Below, piece after piece: positions 27,795-40,427 of a stretch of 64,000 bases of DNA. The notes beneath the pieces are model-generated. The model was not told the origin of the DNA and ran no database searches. It saw only the letters and a program-made list of their open reading frames with translations. The translations under genes were made by a program, and so were the position numbers. Each line of letters begins with the position of its first letter. Position 1 is the first letter of the stretch. Source of the stretch: Rotaria socialis (lineage: Eukaryota > Rotifera > Eurotatoria > Philodinida > Philodinidae); the NCBI GenBank assembly GCA_905331475.1, contig CAJNYU010000281.1:124001-188000 (forward strand), written 5' to 3'.

Positions 27795-29431
27795 TCATAG
27801 ACATTCTATTATTTATTATTATGATGAGTTGCTCAAGGGTAACATTTATATGATTAAACTAATCAAACGTCTTGTAGAAATAATAAGTTTAGAAGGATAT
27901 AGAGATACTGATTAGTAATCGGCTGTTTGTTTTATGATGATGTTCGAATAAAATATTCGACGATAATCTTTCAGCTAATTCAATTATGAAAAACAATTCA
28001 TTCAAGCATGAAACTAGAAATACAGTGTATAATTTAGCGTGAATAGTCGATTATAAAAGTGTCTAAATCAGTGGAAAATATTTTTGCAATCGTACATACT
28101 ACGAGAATTCTATACCGAACTTTAGGAAATAATTATTAAACAATAATTTACATTAGTGCTTGAACACTTGCATGTGATCTATGTTGGCTATCATTTTAAA
28201 TTCATTCATTTGATTTTCTGAATAAATATTAATATCATCCTGCTCTGTTTGGCATGATCATCCGTCAGATGAAAATAACATAGAACAATTAAAAACTTCA
28301 AATAAAATAATTTGTCTCATCGAAGGAAATAGACCATGATTCTCCCACTCTCCACTCAGGAGCTTGTTTACTTTTAGTTTTTAGAAGTATGACAATTGGA
28401 AATAAAACAGCGGACTTTTTCAGTGCTGCTGAAAAGAAACGGCGGGAATTTTTAGATTTAGGTTATTAGACAAAAACAAAAGCATGACTTTCGAAATCAA
28501 GAAGGAACAAAATGCTCCATCATCGTTTTATGAGTATTTTATTTTGAACTAATCTATTCTAACAGTATTGGTTGTTTTATCACAATCTAGAAATGATTGT
28601 AATTTGAAGTAAATATCATGAAATCATATCCTCAAGAAAATAATTCTAAGGCTAAGTGCACCATTCTTTTTATTAGCACGTAGGTCTACGTGTTTCCAGC
28701 AAATCGCTATCAACTAATAGGTTCAGCAAAAGTTTCTCAATCAACAAACAAAATACTCTATAAAGCACTATTATTATTTTTTTAATCATAGACAGCACTC
28801 ATTAATAAAGCAATTTTATACTTGGGTTATACGTGATGATTTTTTCAAGTATAAAATAAAAACGTTCAAGCTCCTATCTCATATTCTCAAGACGCACACA
28901 GAAACAAAATAACAGAAGACACATTTGACAACTCCATTAGTATATACTGTGCGTGTTTTTAATAATCATCTATTGAATAGATAAATGACCTTTGAGTGCA
29001 AAGATTGTTTCTCTTTGCATAGCAGAATTTTAAAAAGTATTCTCTTTTTTTTTGTTTTTTATTCTCAACAAAAATTGACCGTACAAAGAAGCAAACAAAA
29101 GTAAAACAGAACAAAGTATCATGCTAACGTCTAGAATTTATGCATGACAATAGCCTAGAATAATAGAAAAACACCGTTGCAGTAATCGGTTTGAAATGAA
29201 TAAATTGAAAATTATGACTATGGTTCATCTACACAATAAATACAGTAAATCAATAATTATCTGATAAAACAAAAAGAAGAAATGATCGCACTCACACACA
29301 CACACACACGCGCGCGCATGAATAAGAACGAAATAGGGTTACAGCTAGAATTATGTTCGTTCATGTAAAACAATCAATTCGTCACACGTAAATGCATGAA
29401 TCGAATGATTGAGAATCAGAACTGATAAATT
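27795..29431. other. Intergenic with a CA/CG repeat
   Basis: Lies between the 3' ends of paralogue 3 (+) and Dispatched (-). Only feature: (CA)n followed by (CG)n at 29291-29318. No exon chain recognised. Confidence 0.5.
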
Positions 29432-32400
29432 CTAACTACTATTTGACCGTTTAAGCCAAACAGGGCCATCATCTGACTTGATTCCTGTCTCTTTTAACAT
29501 ATTTCGTCTTGTAGAAGCTGACAATGGTGAATTTTTTATCGTTGATACTTCATCTATATCGTGTGTTGACGATATAGCAGCTTGTCGTTGAATAATCATC
29601 ACTGTTTTTTGTTTTCGTTTTACAGCAGATATCGGTGTTTCTTCAAGAAGTATATCATTTTGTCTCATACTTGTTGCTTGTGTTCGATGTATTGGTACAT
29701 GAAGACGAGGTGCTGAATAGCACGGCCGAAGAGAACTTGTTGCTGCTGCTGCTGCTGCCGAGGGCAACAGCGAATGTGGTGATGGTGATCGTGATGGTTG
29801 AATTATGTGTGGGGATGGTGAACGTTGTCGATTCGTAGCTTGTGAATGTATACTTAATTGTGAGTAGGGTGATATTGATGGAGATATGTAAAATGGTCGC
29901 GTTGGTGCTGATGATGGAACACCACGTCCTATAGATGATTGTCGATAGTATCGATGATTATTTGAATTTGGTGATAGACTAGCACGTGGCGTGTACAATT
30001 CAATTAATTCTCCTGTTATTAGTGAAGCACGTTTAACTAGAAAGGATGCTTGATGATTACGTGAACTTTCACGCCGTCGTGAACCTATTGTAAGATTTTC
30101 ATTTAAACCACCATATTCACTTTCGAAATAAGTTGAATTTGTGAATACTTGTGAAAAATAGGACGAAGCAAAGTAGGACGATGTTGACGTACGATGATGT
30201 CGTCGTGTGCTAGCATTTGATGTACTTCGTAATGATGAATTATTTTTATTGTTTGAATGTAAATTTAAATTACGTGTAAATGTTAAACGCCATCGAAGAA
30301 AGAAACATGTTTGTTCAGCTGGACCAAAATAACAAAGAAGTGATTGAAGAAAAAATGTTGAATAAATAAGGCTAGTGATAGATGATACTATGTAAATCAT
30401 AGCCGTTTTAGATAAATAGGGCAATGAAGAAAATAACCAAGGACAACAAATTATTATTATTGAAAATGTATATTGAAATAATGTTGTACATAATTGATTT
30501 AGTGAATGCATTGTACGATTTTCTCGTTGATAAACAAATGTTGGAGCTAATTTATAGCTAAATAAAAAAAAGTAGAAGCATGTAATTGATTTATTTTTTG
30601 GTCAAGAATGATAGAGTTCAATATGTTGACTTAATCAATTAAAATATAAGATTTCTTGCAGCATTATTTTTATGTTTAGATCATAAGTCTAAGAAATCGG
30701 TCGGTTACATGGTACAGAACTAATCGAGTAAACTGAAATAACTAACAGTAAATTACCTTCGATATGCAATTAGCGAAATTTACAAAAAAAATTAGATACT
30801 CTTTTAATAATTAAAAAATACGATTTTTAGTATGAATTAATAGTAAATCAAGATTATTCATCGCTAAGCATTCTAGAAGATACCCCGCTGGTACTGATAA
30901 AAACGTTTCGTGACAAGAAAAGCATCATAGGGATTTATATCTGTCACAGATTGATATTTTAAAGAGCAAGTTCTGTTAACTTTAGACTGTTCTATCGCCT
31001 TGGATGGAAGCAGCCTGAACGTCTATGGCATACTATCAATTATATACGAACGGAAACAAAGTTTCCTTGTTCCAATCTAGAGAAAGTTAATTCAGACTCT
31101 ATTCTCATTAGATCTTAAGAAAGTATTCACGCACTATTTTACATGATACTTAATAATAAAAAGAACGATCCGATTAAAAAGCATATAGAATATTTAATAA
31201 AAATCTGTTCCTTGCAAACCTTGAAAACTAAATTTTGACATTTTACTCCTAAACGTTTCAACCCATGGCAATAGACGAACGAATAATTCTTACCTAATTG
31301 AATAGAGTATTGAATATTGTGAAGAAAAAATAAGCAAAATAATAAAATAAGATATATTTTCAACTGTTAATTTATAATTCAATAATGTAAATATAGCTAG
31401 AGATGTAACGAAATTGAATAGTATAGTTAATGTAACAAATATTCCTAGAGCGCCAGTAAATAAAGTTAGAAAAACAAATATAATAATAAATCTAATAGCA
31501 ATTAAAAAATATTTTTCTTGTTGTAATTGTTCCATGATTGTAAAAGTTGAAAATATTTCACTTGTCCACCAGAAAGATACTTGTGTTGAAATTTTAGAAT
31601 AGAATTTCGTTATAAAATTTTGTTTTATACTTTCTATTAACGATTGCCATTCATTATAATTATTAAAATTTGTTTTTAGTAACCACTTGTAATTGACTGT
31701 TTGAAATAAATAACGAGGAATTTGATCATTGATAAATCTCAAACCATTTCGAACGAGAAATAAATCATCGTATTTATTTGATAGGTAATAGAGAGAATTC
31801 AAACACAGTATACATTCATATCGTGTCTCGGTTGTATTTAATGAACATATGAATGTACAATTATCTGCTTGATTACTACGATAGCGTATATAGGAAGAAA
31901 ATTTTGAATTCGTTAATAATGAAGGTTCAGATTCATATAAAAATAAATCACCGAAACAATGAAAATTATTTATACTTAAATTTTCATCCTGAGTTGAAAT
32001 ACGTGACGTACTACTAGAAGAAAAATTTAATTGATATTTATATTCAGAACTGCAAAAAAAATGGAGAATCTTTTCGAAACAGTTCCATAAGACTGAGAAA
32101 ATTTTTCTTTCTATTTCTATTTCTATTTAAATCTCTAGATCTAATTGAGCATTTTTTTCTTTCTTTCATATTTTAAATGTATCAATTGACGAAACGTGGG
32201 TACTCTATTTATAACCATGGATGATCATCAGACAAACACGGAAGTTCTTGGCAGTCTTTGTTTAATCATGTTTGTTGGCATTGTATTTTTTTTAATAGTC
32301 GAGAGAAGTGAAATTTTCTGGCGAAGGACTATTGACATACGAATATTTTTAAGACTCCCGCAAAAACAAATCTCTCGGAATAAATAGAAACATATTCTTA

Positions 32401-35400
32401 CCTAACAATTGAACTATTTTGAAGTATCTGTGGGGCTATATGACGATAATAATGTTTATATACAGATGTTTTCCTATTTATTTCATGCTGTATTGATGCA
32501 CAAAATTGTATTAATTGCGATAAATTATGATTTAATGCATATGCAAATGTATCGATTTCATCAGGTCTCGATGTCATTTTATTTTCTGCATTATAATCAA
32601 GTATAGGAATATCCCTGAATGGTATTAATGATTCATTAGGCACCTCCCAACGTGAGCCAATGTAATATGTAACATCAATATCTGAGCTATTTAATGAAGC
32701 TTCATAAATATTCGATGGTGTATGTATTGATAGTGTATCGCATGTAATACGACATATATTATATTGTAATTTTGGCCATTGAAATATAATAACAAAAGCT
32801 AAGCAAGATATTATGGTGATTAATGTTAACCATAATGCTTTTAATCGCACGATAAGATAAGGAACAAGACGATTAATGAAATAATTCATCTTCGATGTTA
32901 TAAAGCGACGAGAAAGATGTTCAGTTGTTGGAATCGATGATTGATAACGAAGAATGAATATAAATGAAGCTATAAAAACAGATTTAAATGAAAAATTTAA
33001 CAGAAAAGAATCATAATATAGCTTTTCAAGTCCCTGGTGATTTGCTAAATCTTTTTGGAAAATGTTCGAAAGTTAATTTCTCTAATTCTATTATCATAAA
33101 TCAGTTTGTTTCCTCGAGGGATCGCATAGAATAGCTCGAACAAATCTTGAAATTCATTCACTATTCTATAGATCTCAAGTGAAATTATACCAAATGTAAA
33201 AACAAATCATAAATGGTTGGGGATACGTAACAGTAGTAAGCTCTTCAGATCTCTCCAGACATTATTACTATGCCTATTTACATACTATGCAAAAAGAAAA
33301 GCTCTTTACTCGATCAATAATTGATTATTTCCACAAAAACAAAAAAACAAAATTTTTCCCCTTTGAACTTACTATTATTTTTATTAAAGTTTCTAGATAT
33401 AAAAAAAAAAGACTATTTTTTTTACAATCATATAAACCTTATCATATAGTAACCATAAATAAACGACGGCCCGTAGTAAACCACTAAAACATTATGATAT
33501 AAAATGATTCTATAGTCGAGCTAATTGACATAAGATTTTCTGCATTGCTAAGATTTCACGTTTCATTAGGAAAATTTCATTCGTAATGCTTGTTTTTCTT
33601 GATTATTGAGAAGCTCAGACTATACCCTATTTGTACTCTAAGGATTAATCAAATTAATCGGCGAATATTCTATTTTGTTTATATTTTCTCCCGAGATTTT
33701 CTTTTTGTTGTTTTGATTGATACTATAACCTTGAGATAATAGAAACTCGAACAATCTTATTCTGTGTCGATCATGAATATGCGTTTCTCTTATTTTGATT
33801 ACAACTATTTATATTATACTTCAACTCGATTTGATTACCTGGATAGAGAATAAATGAAATAAAAAATGATATTGATATAAGTAAAAAAGAAAATATAGTA
33901 AAACATTGTAATGCTATAATTTGATTTGTATATGTAATAACAAATGTAATTATGGCTGTTAACGTTTTTGGTATTAAATAGAAAAATGTTTGTGTGAGCA
34001 AATTTTCCATAATACGCTGAATTGTACAATCATCACGTCTATGTTTATTAATAAACCAACAAGTATACCATAAAAATGAATCAATAAGTAATAAAAATAA
34101 ATATAATATTAAACTTGTATAATTTAATATTGTTATTGGAAAATGAAATAAATAATAATAAATAGTAAAACAAGAAAAAAATGTTAATAATACATGAAAA
34201 ATAATTATTACAATAAAGAATAAATTTTTTACAAATAATACAAGACAAACGAAATAGAGACATATCGTAATATAAATAAAATAATGATTTTTTTCAACAT
34301 AATAATTAAATAGAATTTCTTCATCGTTAAAATCAAAATTCATAAATTTTAAATAGAATATTTTCTTATATTTGTAATTATATATATTATCATATAGATG
34401 CACGAGTTTTGTTGAATTATGTTCCATAGATAAATATATTTTAAATGTTAATGATGTTTCAATATAAGTTAGATATTTTTCAAGTTTACTATTTAAACAT
34501 GATGATTTACATGATAACCATTGTTTAGAATATTCATTAAGATCGTTTTGTGTTAAACTATCGCATTCTTCAGCTGATGATATTACTTGATCTTTAAATA
34601 GAAGTCCAACTAGAAAAATAAGCAAAATAAATTCTCTTTCTTTTGTTTTTATTATTTCGATTAACTGCAGAACTAAGCATTCATTGACCCGGAAAATTTC
34701 AGTGCTTCAACGTTCTCTAAAGGGATTTTTTCGCTTTAATGTATTTATTACCTGGTCCAATGAATTGACAACACGAATGGTTCGTTGAACAATTTGCATA
34801 GGTAGAACGTAAACTCCACTCGAGTTTGCAAACTGATTTAAATATGCTAATATCATCGAATAATCTTCTATTATTATCATTAAATTGAAATATTAATTCT
34901 GTATAAGGAACTAGAATAGACAAATTTTTGTTTTTATTAAAGTTTTTCAAATTCAATATTTTGTAATTTACGTATAGGACATCTTGATAAATGAAATCGT
35001 TTTGAACATGGATTAGTATTTGGATTGAAAGATGAATATGGCGTTTGTTGATATATCTAAGAAATATATATTCATAAATCCTTGATTTTTTTCTCTCGCT
35101 CTCTCCTATTCTTATAATATATGTTTCAGCCTGCCTTTTTTTTTTATAATCGAATTTCATTCTATCGGAGATCATATTAAAATGAATTCTATTTTTAAAA
35201 CAAATCCACCTACTTTGCTATTAATTGAATGTGGATATAAATGTGTTGTTTGAGTTTCACGTATAAGTGCAATTAATTTTCGGTATTCGCTCGATGTTTT
35301 TGTGCCATGTGCTTGAAAACCCTATTTAATTAATTTCCATTAGAGACGAAAATTAACAGATCTTTCAAAAACAAAAAGCTTTACTCTTAATGAATGCCCA

Positions 35401-35591
35401 TAATCTATTTCATCACGTTTATAAATTAAAAACATAATACAGATACTTGTCATAAGAAATGTACAACAAAGTATGAATAAGTGATATTTAATTAAAAATC
35501 GAACGTATCTAAAGGTAATTTGTATAAGAAAAGAAAAATAATTAAAAATAAAATCTACTCACTTAGCTTTAAGGTGACTACTACACACCAT
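29432..35591 (-). CDS. Dispatched homologue (RND/SSD transporter-like), ion-coupling residues altered
   Basis: Nine exons in transcript order: 35591-35563, 35508-35385, 35321-35214, 35056-34972, 34910-34752, 34609-33839, 32969-32402, 32049-31294, 30557-29432. All phases match and give 1241 residues. TM1 is followed by GFQAHGTK, the counterpart of Dispatched GFEPRGT. A Cys-rich extracellular domain comes next, then the sterol-sensing TM2-TM6 block (about residues 275-425), TM7, a second extracellular domain, and TM8-TM12 with YKLAP and FFLQSLLCYFGPAEQTC, as in Dispatched (YRLSP, FFFQ...CLGPQGTC). The ~280-residue C-tail is Ser/Arg-rich with repeated RSPSPH. Dispatched exports lipid-modified Hedgehog at the plasma membrane, powered by Na+ flux. 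Here the TM4 GADD motif reads LLID and the TM10 Asp is Gln (see findings). Introns of 869, 736 and 352 bp are long for this locus. Confidence 0.85.
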
Positions 35592-36538
35592 CGCATACTG
35601 AATGGAATAGAAAAGAAGAGCTTAGCAAGTAGCTAGCTCGTCAGCGTTCTATTAATGTTGTTTTTCTTAAAAATAAAACAAAAAAAAATCAAAAATCAAA
35701 TAGCAACATGTATATAAATATATGTCAACTACTGTCCAATTAGGCAAGACTAAGGGAGATACAACATTAAGAGAAGAAAGAACTATTAGCTAAAAAAGCA
35801 TGCAAATTCACTATTAGAGCACGCACATAAATGGATGCACACAAGCGCGCTCGCGCGCTAACCATAGTGCTAAAGATGCTAATCCTTTGCTTCTTGTTAT
35901 ATTCCACTGATATTACCCATAGGGCAAGTCAACTAGACTATTGGTGTGAAATGCGATGCTTTCTCTATCTATCCATCGATATGTATATAATATAGTCTTG
36001 TTGTCAGTTTAGCAATTTGTTTTGTTTTGGTGTCAATTTGATATGTGAAATCAACGAAAACGGTGGCATTATCTTTTTTTCTTATTCTCTTTTCTATCAT
36101 GATCTATTGTCGAGAAAGTATCACTAATTTTTATCTCAGATTGCCATTAAGAGACAAACAAACTCACTTATAAAACTAATGTCATTCACCGAGCCTGTCA
36201 TGACATAAATATATCCTACTTTATTTTTTATAATATTACGACGATAAATAGTTAATAGGCAAAAAGAATAAGAATATGCATAGACGCTTCCTTGTTTTCG
36301 GAGACGTGGGCACACATTTTTTGATTATCACCATTCGACCAGACTCCTGACGGATTTCTGTGCTTCTTTTTCCTCTCTTTCTCTCTCTCTCTCTCTATCT
36401 GTGACGCGACTACATAGTTGATTTTTTGGCTTGCTGAATGCATCTCAGCCGCACCGACGATGACAACAGCTTTTTAGGCTGCTGCTGCTGATGACGTGCG
36501 TTGATGACGATGTTAGACAAGCAACAGTAAAAAAAAAA

Positions 36539-36570
36539 GAAGAAGAAGAAGAAGAAGAAGAAGAAGAAGA
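36539..36570. repeat. (GAA)n microsatellite
   Basis: About ten GAA units following an A-run, roughly 950 bp upstream of the Dispatched start codon. A similar tract precedes the K2P gene at 8468. Confidence 0.9.
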
Positions 36571-38580
36571 ATGCGATTATGATTATTTGATCGAGCTCGT
36601 TGTAGTTCTGTGGTAGTTATGGACGTGTAGTTATAGTAGTAAAAGCATTATTATTGTGTATAAATCGTCCTTGGTTTCTCTCTTTTCTTTGTATCTCATC
36701 CTGTCATTGTTTCTATCTATCAATCTATCTATTGGATGAGAGTTCATAGAATTAAACGGATCAAGCATATCAGTTGTCGACTAATCTGTGTTTTTCATTT
36801 TTAACGAACCTGGAAAGGAAAAACTCATGAACTGATCTATTTAAAAAAATTATTCTACTTCAACAAAAATGACTTTCTCCTAATTAGACATTATACATGA
36901 GATATATGCATTTTTTCCTCTCGGATAATTAGGTGTTCATGATTGTAGAGAATAAAAGTAAACAAGATAACTTCATGATTTAAGTAACAAAACAGACAAC
37001 CAAAAATATACAAATTGATGTATACCAGAGAGAGAAAAATGCTTAATAAACTACTCTTGATTATGGAGAGTGTCGTTTCAATTATCCGTTGAATGTATAT
37101 GAAAGTATGAACATTTACAATATATTTGTTAGACGATGAGGATGAATATTTACTCAAATTTTGTTGCTATCTAATACTCCGACGTTCTATTATTGATTAT
37201 TTTCTCTTGAAGCATTTATATGTTCGAAAGATGGTTAAAGAAGTATGTAAATATATATTGTATTGACATCTTCTGATACCAACTGCGGCAGACAAGAGAA
37301 AACCTAATTAAAAAAAGTCAAATTTCTTAAATGAAATCTTTTTCTGTTTTCTATTCTCAACTTCCTAATCGGATAAACATGCAGGAAACGCTAGAGAAAA
37401 AAAGAGAAAAATCTATTAACACAATATTCAATAAGAAAATTATAAAAAAAATTTCATTATCATCATCGATTGTTAAATTTTCAAAGAATAAAGCTCTCGT
37501 CAGTTTTTGGGTTTTTAATTAAAACAAATTGCCAAGTTACTTTCTGACAACAAAAAGAAACGATGACTTCTTCTAATAAGCATATATTATATGCATGTAA
37601 TAAATAGGAGACGACGAAGAAGAACAAAAAATACTAATTTTTTTTTTTAGGTTAACATTATTGCTATTGTCTTCAGCCTTTTTTTCTACATGTTTTCATC
37701 ATCTAGATGATCGGTTACATGCAGAGAACGCACGTAAAAAAAGAAACAAAAGGCAAGCAACTCGTCAAAACAAGAAAAAGAGTCATTTTTTTCACCGATG
37801 AATAACGACACCAGGGCTATTATTCAATGACGTCAATATATCACAACATAATTTGAGCACTCATGATAATAATTAGAACCGAAAGATTACTTTTTTTTCT
37901 TTTTTGATAAAAAGGAAGCAGGGCGCAGTTAAGCGAAATTAATATACGACGGTTATACATACTTATTAATTGTATACAAGAAGAATGCTCTATTAGCATG
38001 CTGTTGCTGTTGATATTCTTTCTTTGTTTTTGAACAGTGATAATCATAATAAATGAAGATCTTAAATGAATACAAAGAATAGTTCTATTCATATGACAGA
38101 ATGAATGATAGCGACGACAATATCATGTTTCACGTTTTTATTTTCAAACCACATGTGTTTGCGTGTGCATCGTGTAAACTCTATTTTCTACTTTGACTGT
38201 TAGTTGTGTAGCTATGCATTCCGATGGCATAATTTCCCGAGCGCACACGCATTAAAAAAAATGAAAAAAGAAAGACGAAAGATATAGTGAGAATATAGAG
38301 ATAGAGAAGTGAAGTGCGCTCGCACATCTAAGGAGAAGAGAAAAAGGAATGAGAACAATGATGATAACTGGTAGTACAAGTACTCATCTATGCTGACATT
38401 GTTAGAGGAGTACTGCTGATGCCAAATGATGAAGAAGACAGAAAACGATGACTGAGGAGTTGTCTTCGAGGTATGATTCGTTAGCATCGAGGGACGGATG
38501 TTAAAAAAGAAGAGAAAATAAATAAATAAAACAAAAACGAGACCATCATTCTTCTTTTTTTCCCCTGATCAATGTAATCA

Positions 38581-38618
<38 letters not shown>
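38581..38618. repeat. Composite (TC)n(TA)n microsatellite
   Basis: Nine to ten TC units run directly into about ten TA units. The same arrangement recurs about 410 bp away at 38993. Confidence 0.9.
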
Positions 38619-38992
38619 GTTTGATGTATAAGTACATTATTAAATAATTGACATTGAGAAAAAAGTTCACTAGGTTTCCTTTATTACTACGGGCTTAATC
38701 TAAATCGTAACAACATTGAATAAAACTAACCCTATCATACGAACAATAAATTCTCCTTTTTTTTTATTTGTTTTTGAGTCTCGATAATACTTGTATTTGT
38801 TCTTTATGAAAAGAATTCTTATTTTTTTTCAAAATGTTCATGAAAAAAAGATCATACGCATGCTCTGAAAAAGAGTCAGTCGATTGGCAATAAATATACA
38901 ATCAGCTCAAATATCACTTAGCATAGTTAATTATGTTAACATTAAAAAACACGAAAGAAAACAAATAGCAAAAAAAACTTGACACCGGCAAT

Positions 38993-38993
38993 T

Positions 38994-39039
<46 letters not shown>

Positions 39040-39040
39040 A
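38993..39040. repeat. Composite (TC)n(TA)n microsatellite, second copy
   Basis: About 12 TC units followed by about 10 TA units, in the same order and orientation as the tract at 38581. Confidence 0.9.
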
Positions 39041-40427
39041 ATCTCTAAAGAGGAAATTTCATACGGAGAAAAATAAAAGAACATACTACCAGGCACTTAA
39101 AACTTCAAAGAATTTGAAACCTTGTTCTTTGTGTCTTTCATGATAAAGTATATATGTGGGATTGCTCGATGTTTTTTTTATTGAACTTTTTCAAGTGAAA
39201 ACTTAACAATGTTATTTCATAAATGAATAAACAATTAATTGAACCATTGCCATAGATAAAAATTCATCTAATCTAATGACTTGAATTATATCTATTTGCA
39301 TGCGATAAAAGAATGTCAATTAAAAGATCTCTTCAATGATATACTAATAGTAATGAATGAGACAGTAAGGTTTTCAATCGTTAATCGTTTCTGTTTGAGT
39401 AAATATCTATTAGATAGATCTTATTTTCACCCTAAAAAAGTTATTTTCTATTGAGAGAGAAAAAACAACGGTTGTGAAAACACATTTTCCCTTGACCTAA
39501 CTTTGACACTATTTGATTAATCATTACTTATATATTTTCTAAGAAGATCGAGAGTATGAAAAAAAAGCAATGTGATAATTGATTTATCAATCTAGAATTC
39601 CGGCAAAAGAAACAAGCCGTATAATAGACTATTTTTTTCTCTCTAGATTTATCAATTCGCAACATCATTAATAAATTTGTAAAAATATCACTCAAACAGA
39701 ATTATTCTTGCCACAATCATTTTGGGAAATATTATCCATTGACTGATCGTCATTTTAGATCATAATCTAGCAAGTTTGCCGTTCGATAAATTGGTCTCAA
39801 CATGATGTAATAATAACACATGTACATATATACATGTGTATACGGAATATACGTTTAAAGATCAAATATTCTATCACCATCAATCGACTAATAGAAAGAA
39901 TAATAATACTAAATTGTTGCTTTTATTGATAGTTGTGGCATGAAGAATAGTGCAGGAACAAAATTAAGCCCTTGTGTCTTCATTATTTTTTTTCGAGATC
40001 TACATCGGAGTCAATTAAATGCTTGTAACTTTTAATCTTCAGTATTGGCTGTTAGAAATGATATTATACTTTCATTGTTCAAGGTCTACATCCAATGGAT
40101 GAATTCAATTGGGAGTTGTATTTTATTTTTCATAAAAATCTCAAGAGACATAAGCCGACCTTTCAACAAAAAAAACTAACACCACTTTATTCACTGATCA
40201 TCAAAGAAAAATATTATAAGTGTTCATTCAAGTTCACTAGAGGTTTCTTATAAGTCAAAAAACAGCTTATTTTTCATATCATACAAAAATTATTTTTCAT
40301 TCAACCAAGATTTCAAACTCGACTGTTTTTATTTTATTTACTATTAAAAAAAAATTTAAGCTCTCAATTTATTATTAATTCAAATATCACATGTTTGATA
40401 CAGAGAAAAATCATTCTATAAACAGAT

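Larger units (their letters stand above)
35592..40427. other. 4.8-kb non-coding region upstream of Dispatched
   Basis: No exon chain recognised on either strand. It holds several microsatellites (listed separately) and scattered short frames without domains. As the shared space between Dispatched (-) and the 3' end of the PARP gene (-), it is mostly Dispatched 5' flank. Confidence 0.5.

Noticed and set aside
32196-32387. 63-codon plus-strand frame within Dispatched intron 7
   Set aside because: Lies in an intron on the opposite strand with no domain; exon chain of Dispatched around it is in phase without it.
38581-39040. Regular repeat pattern that could suggest an array
   Set aside because: Simple dinucleotide tracts without unique spacers; not a CRISPR array.
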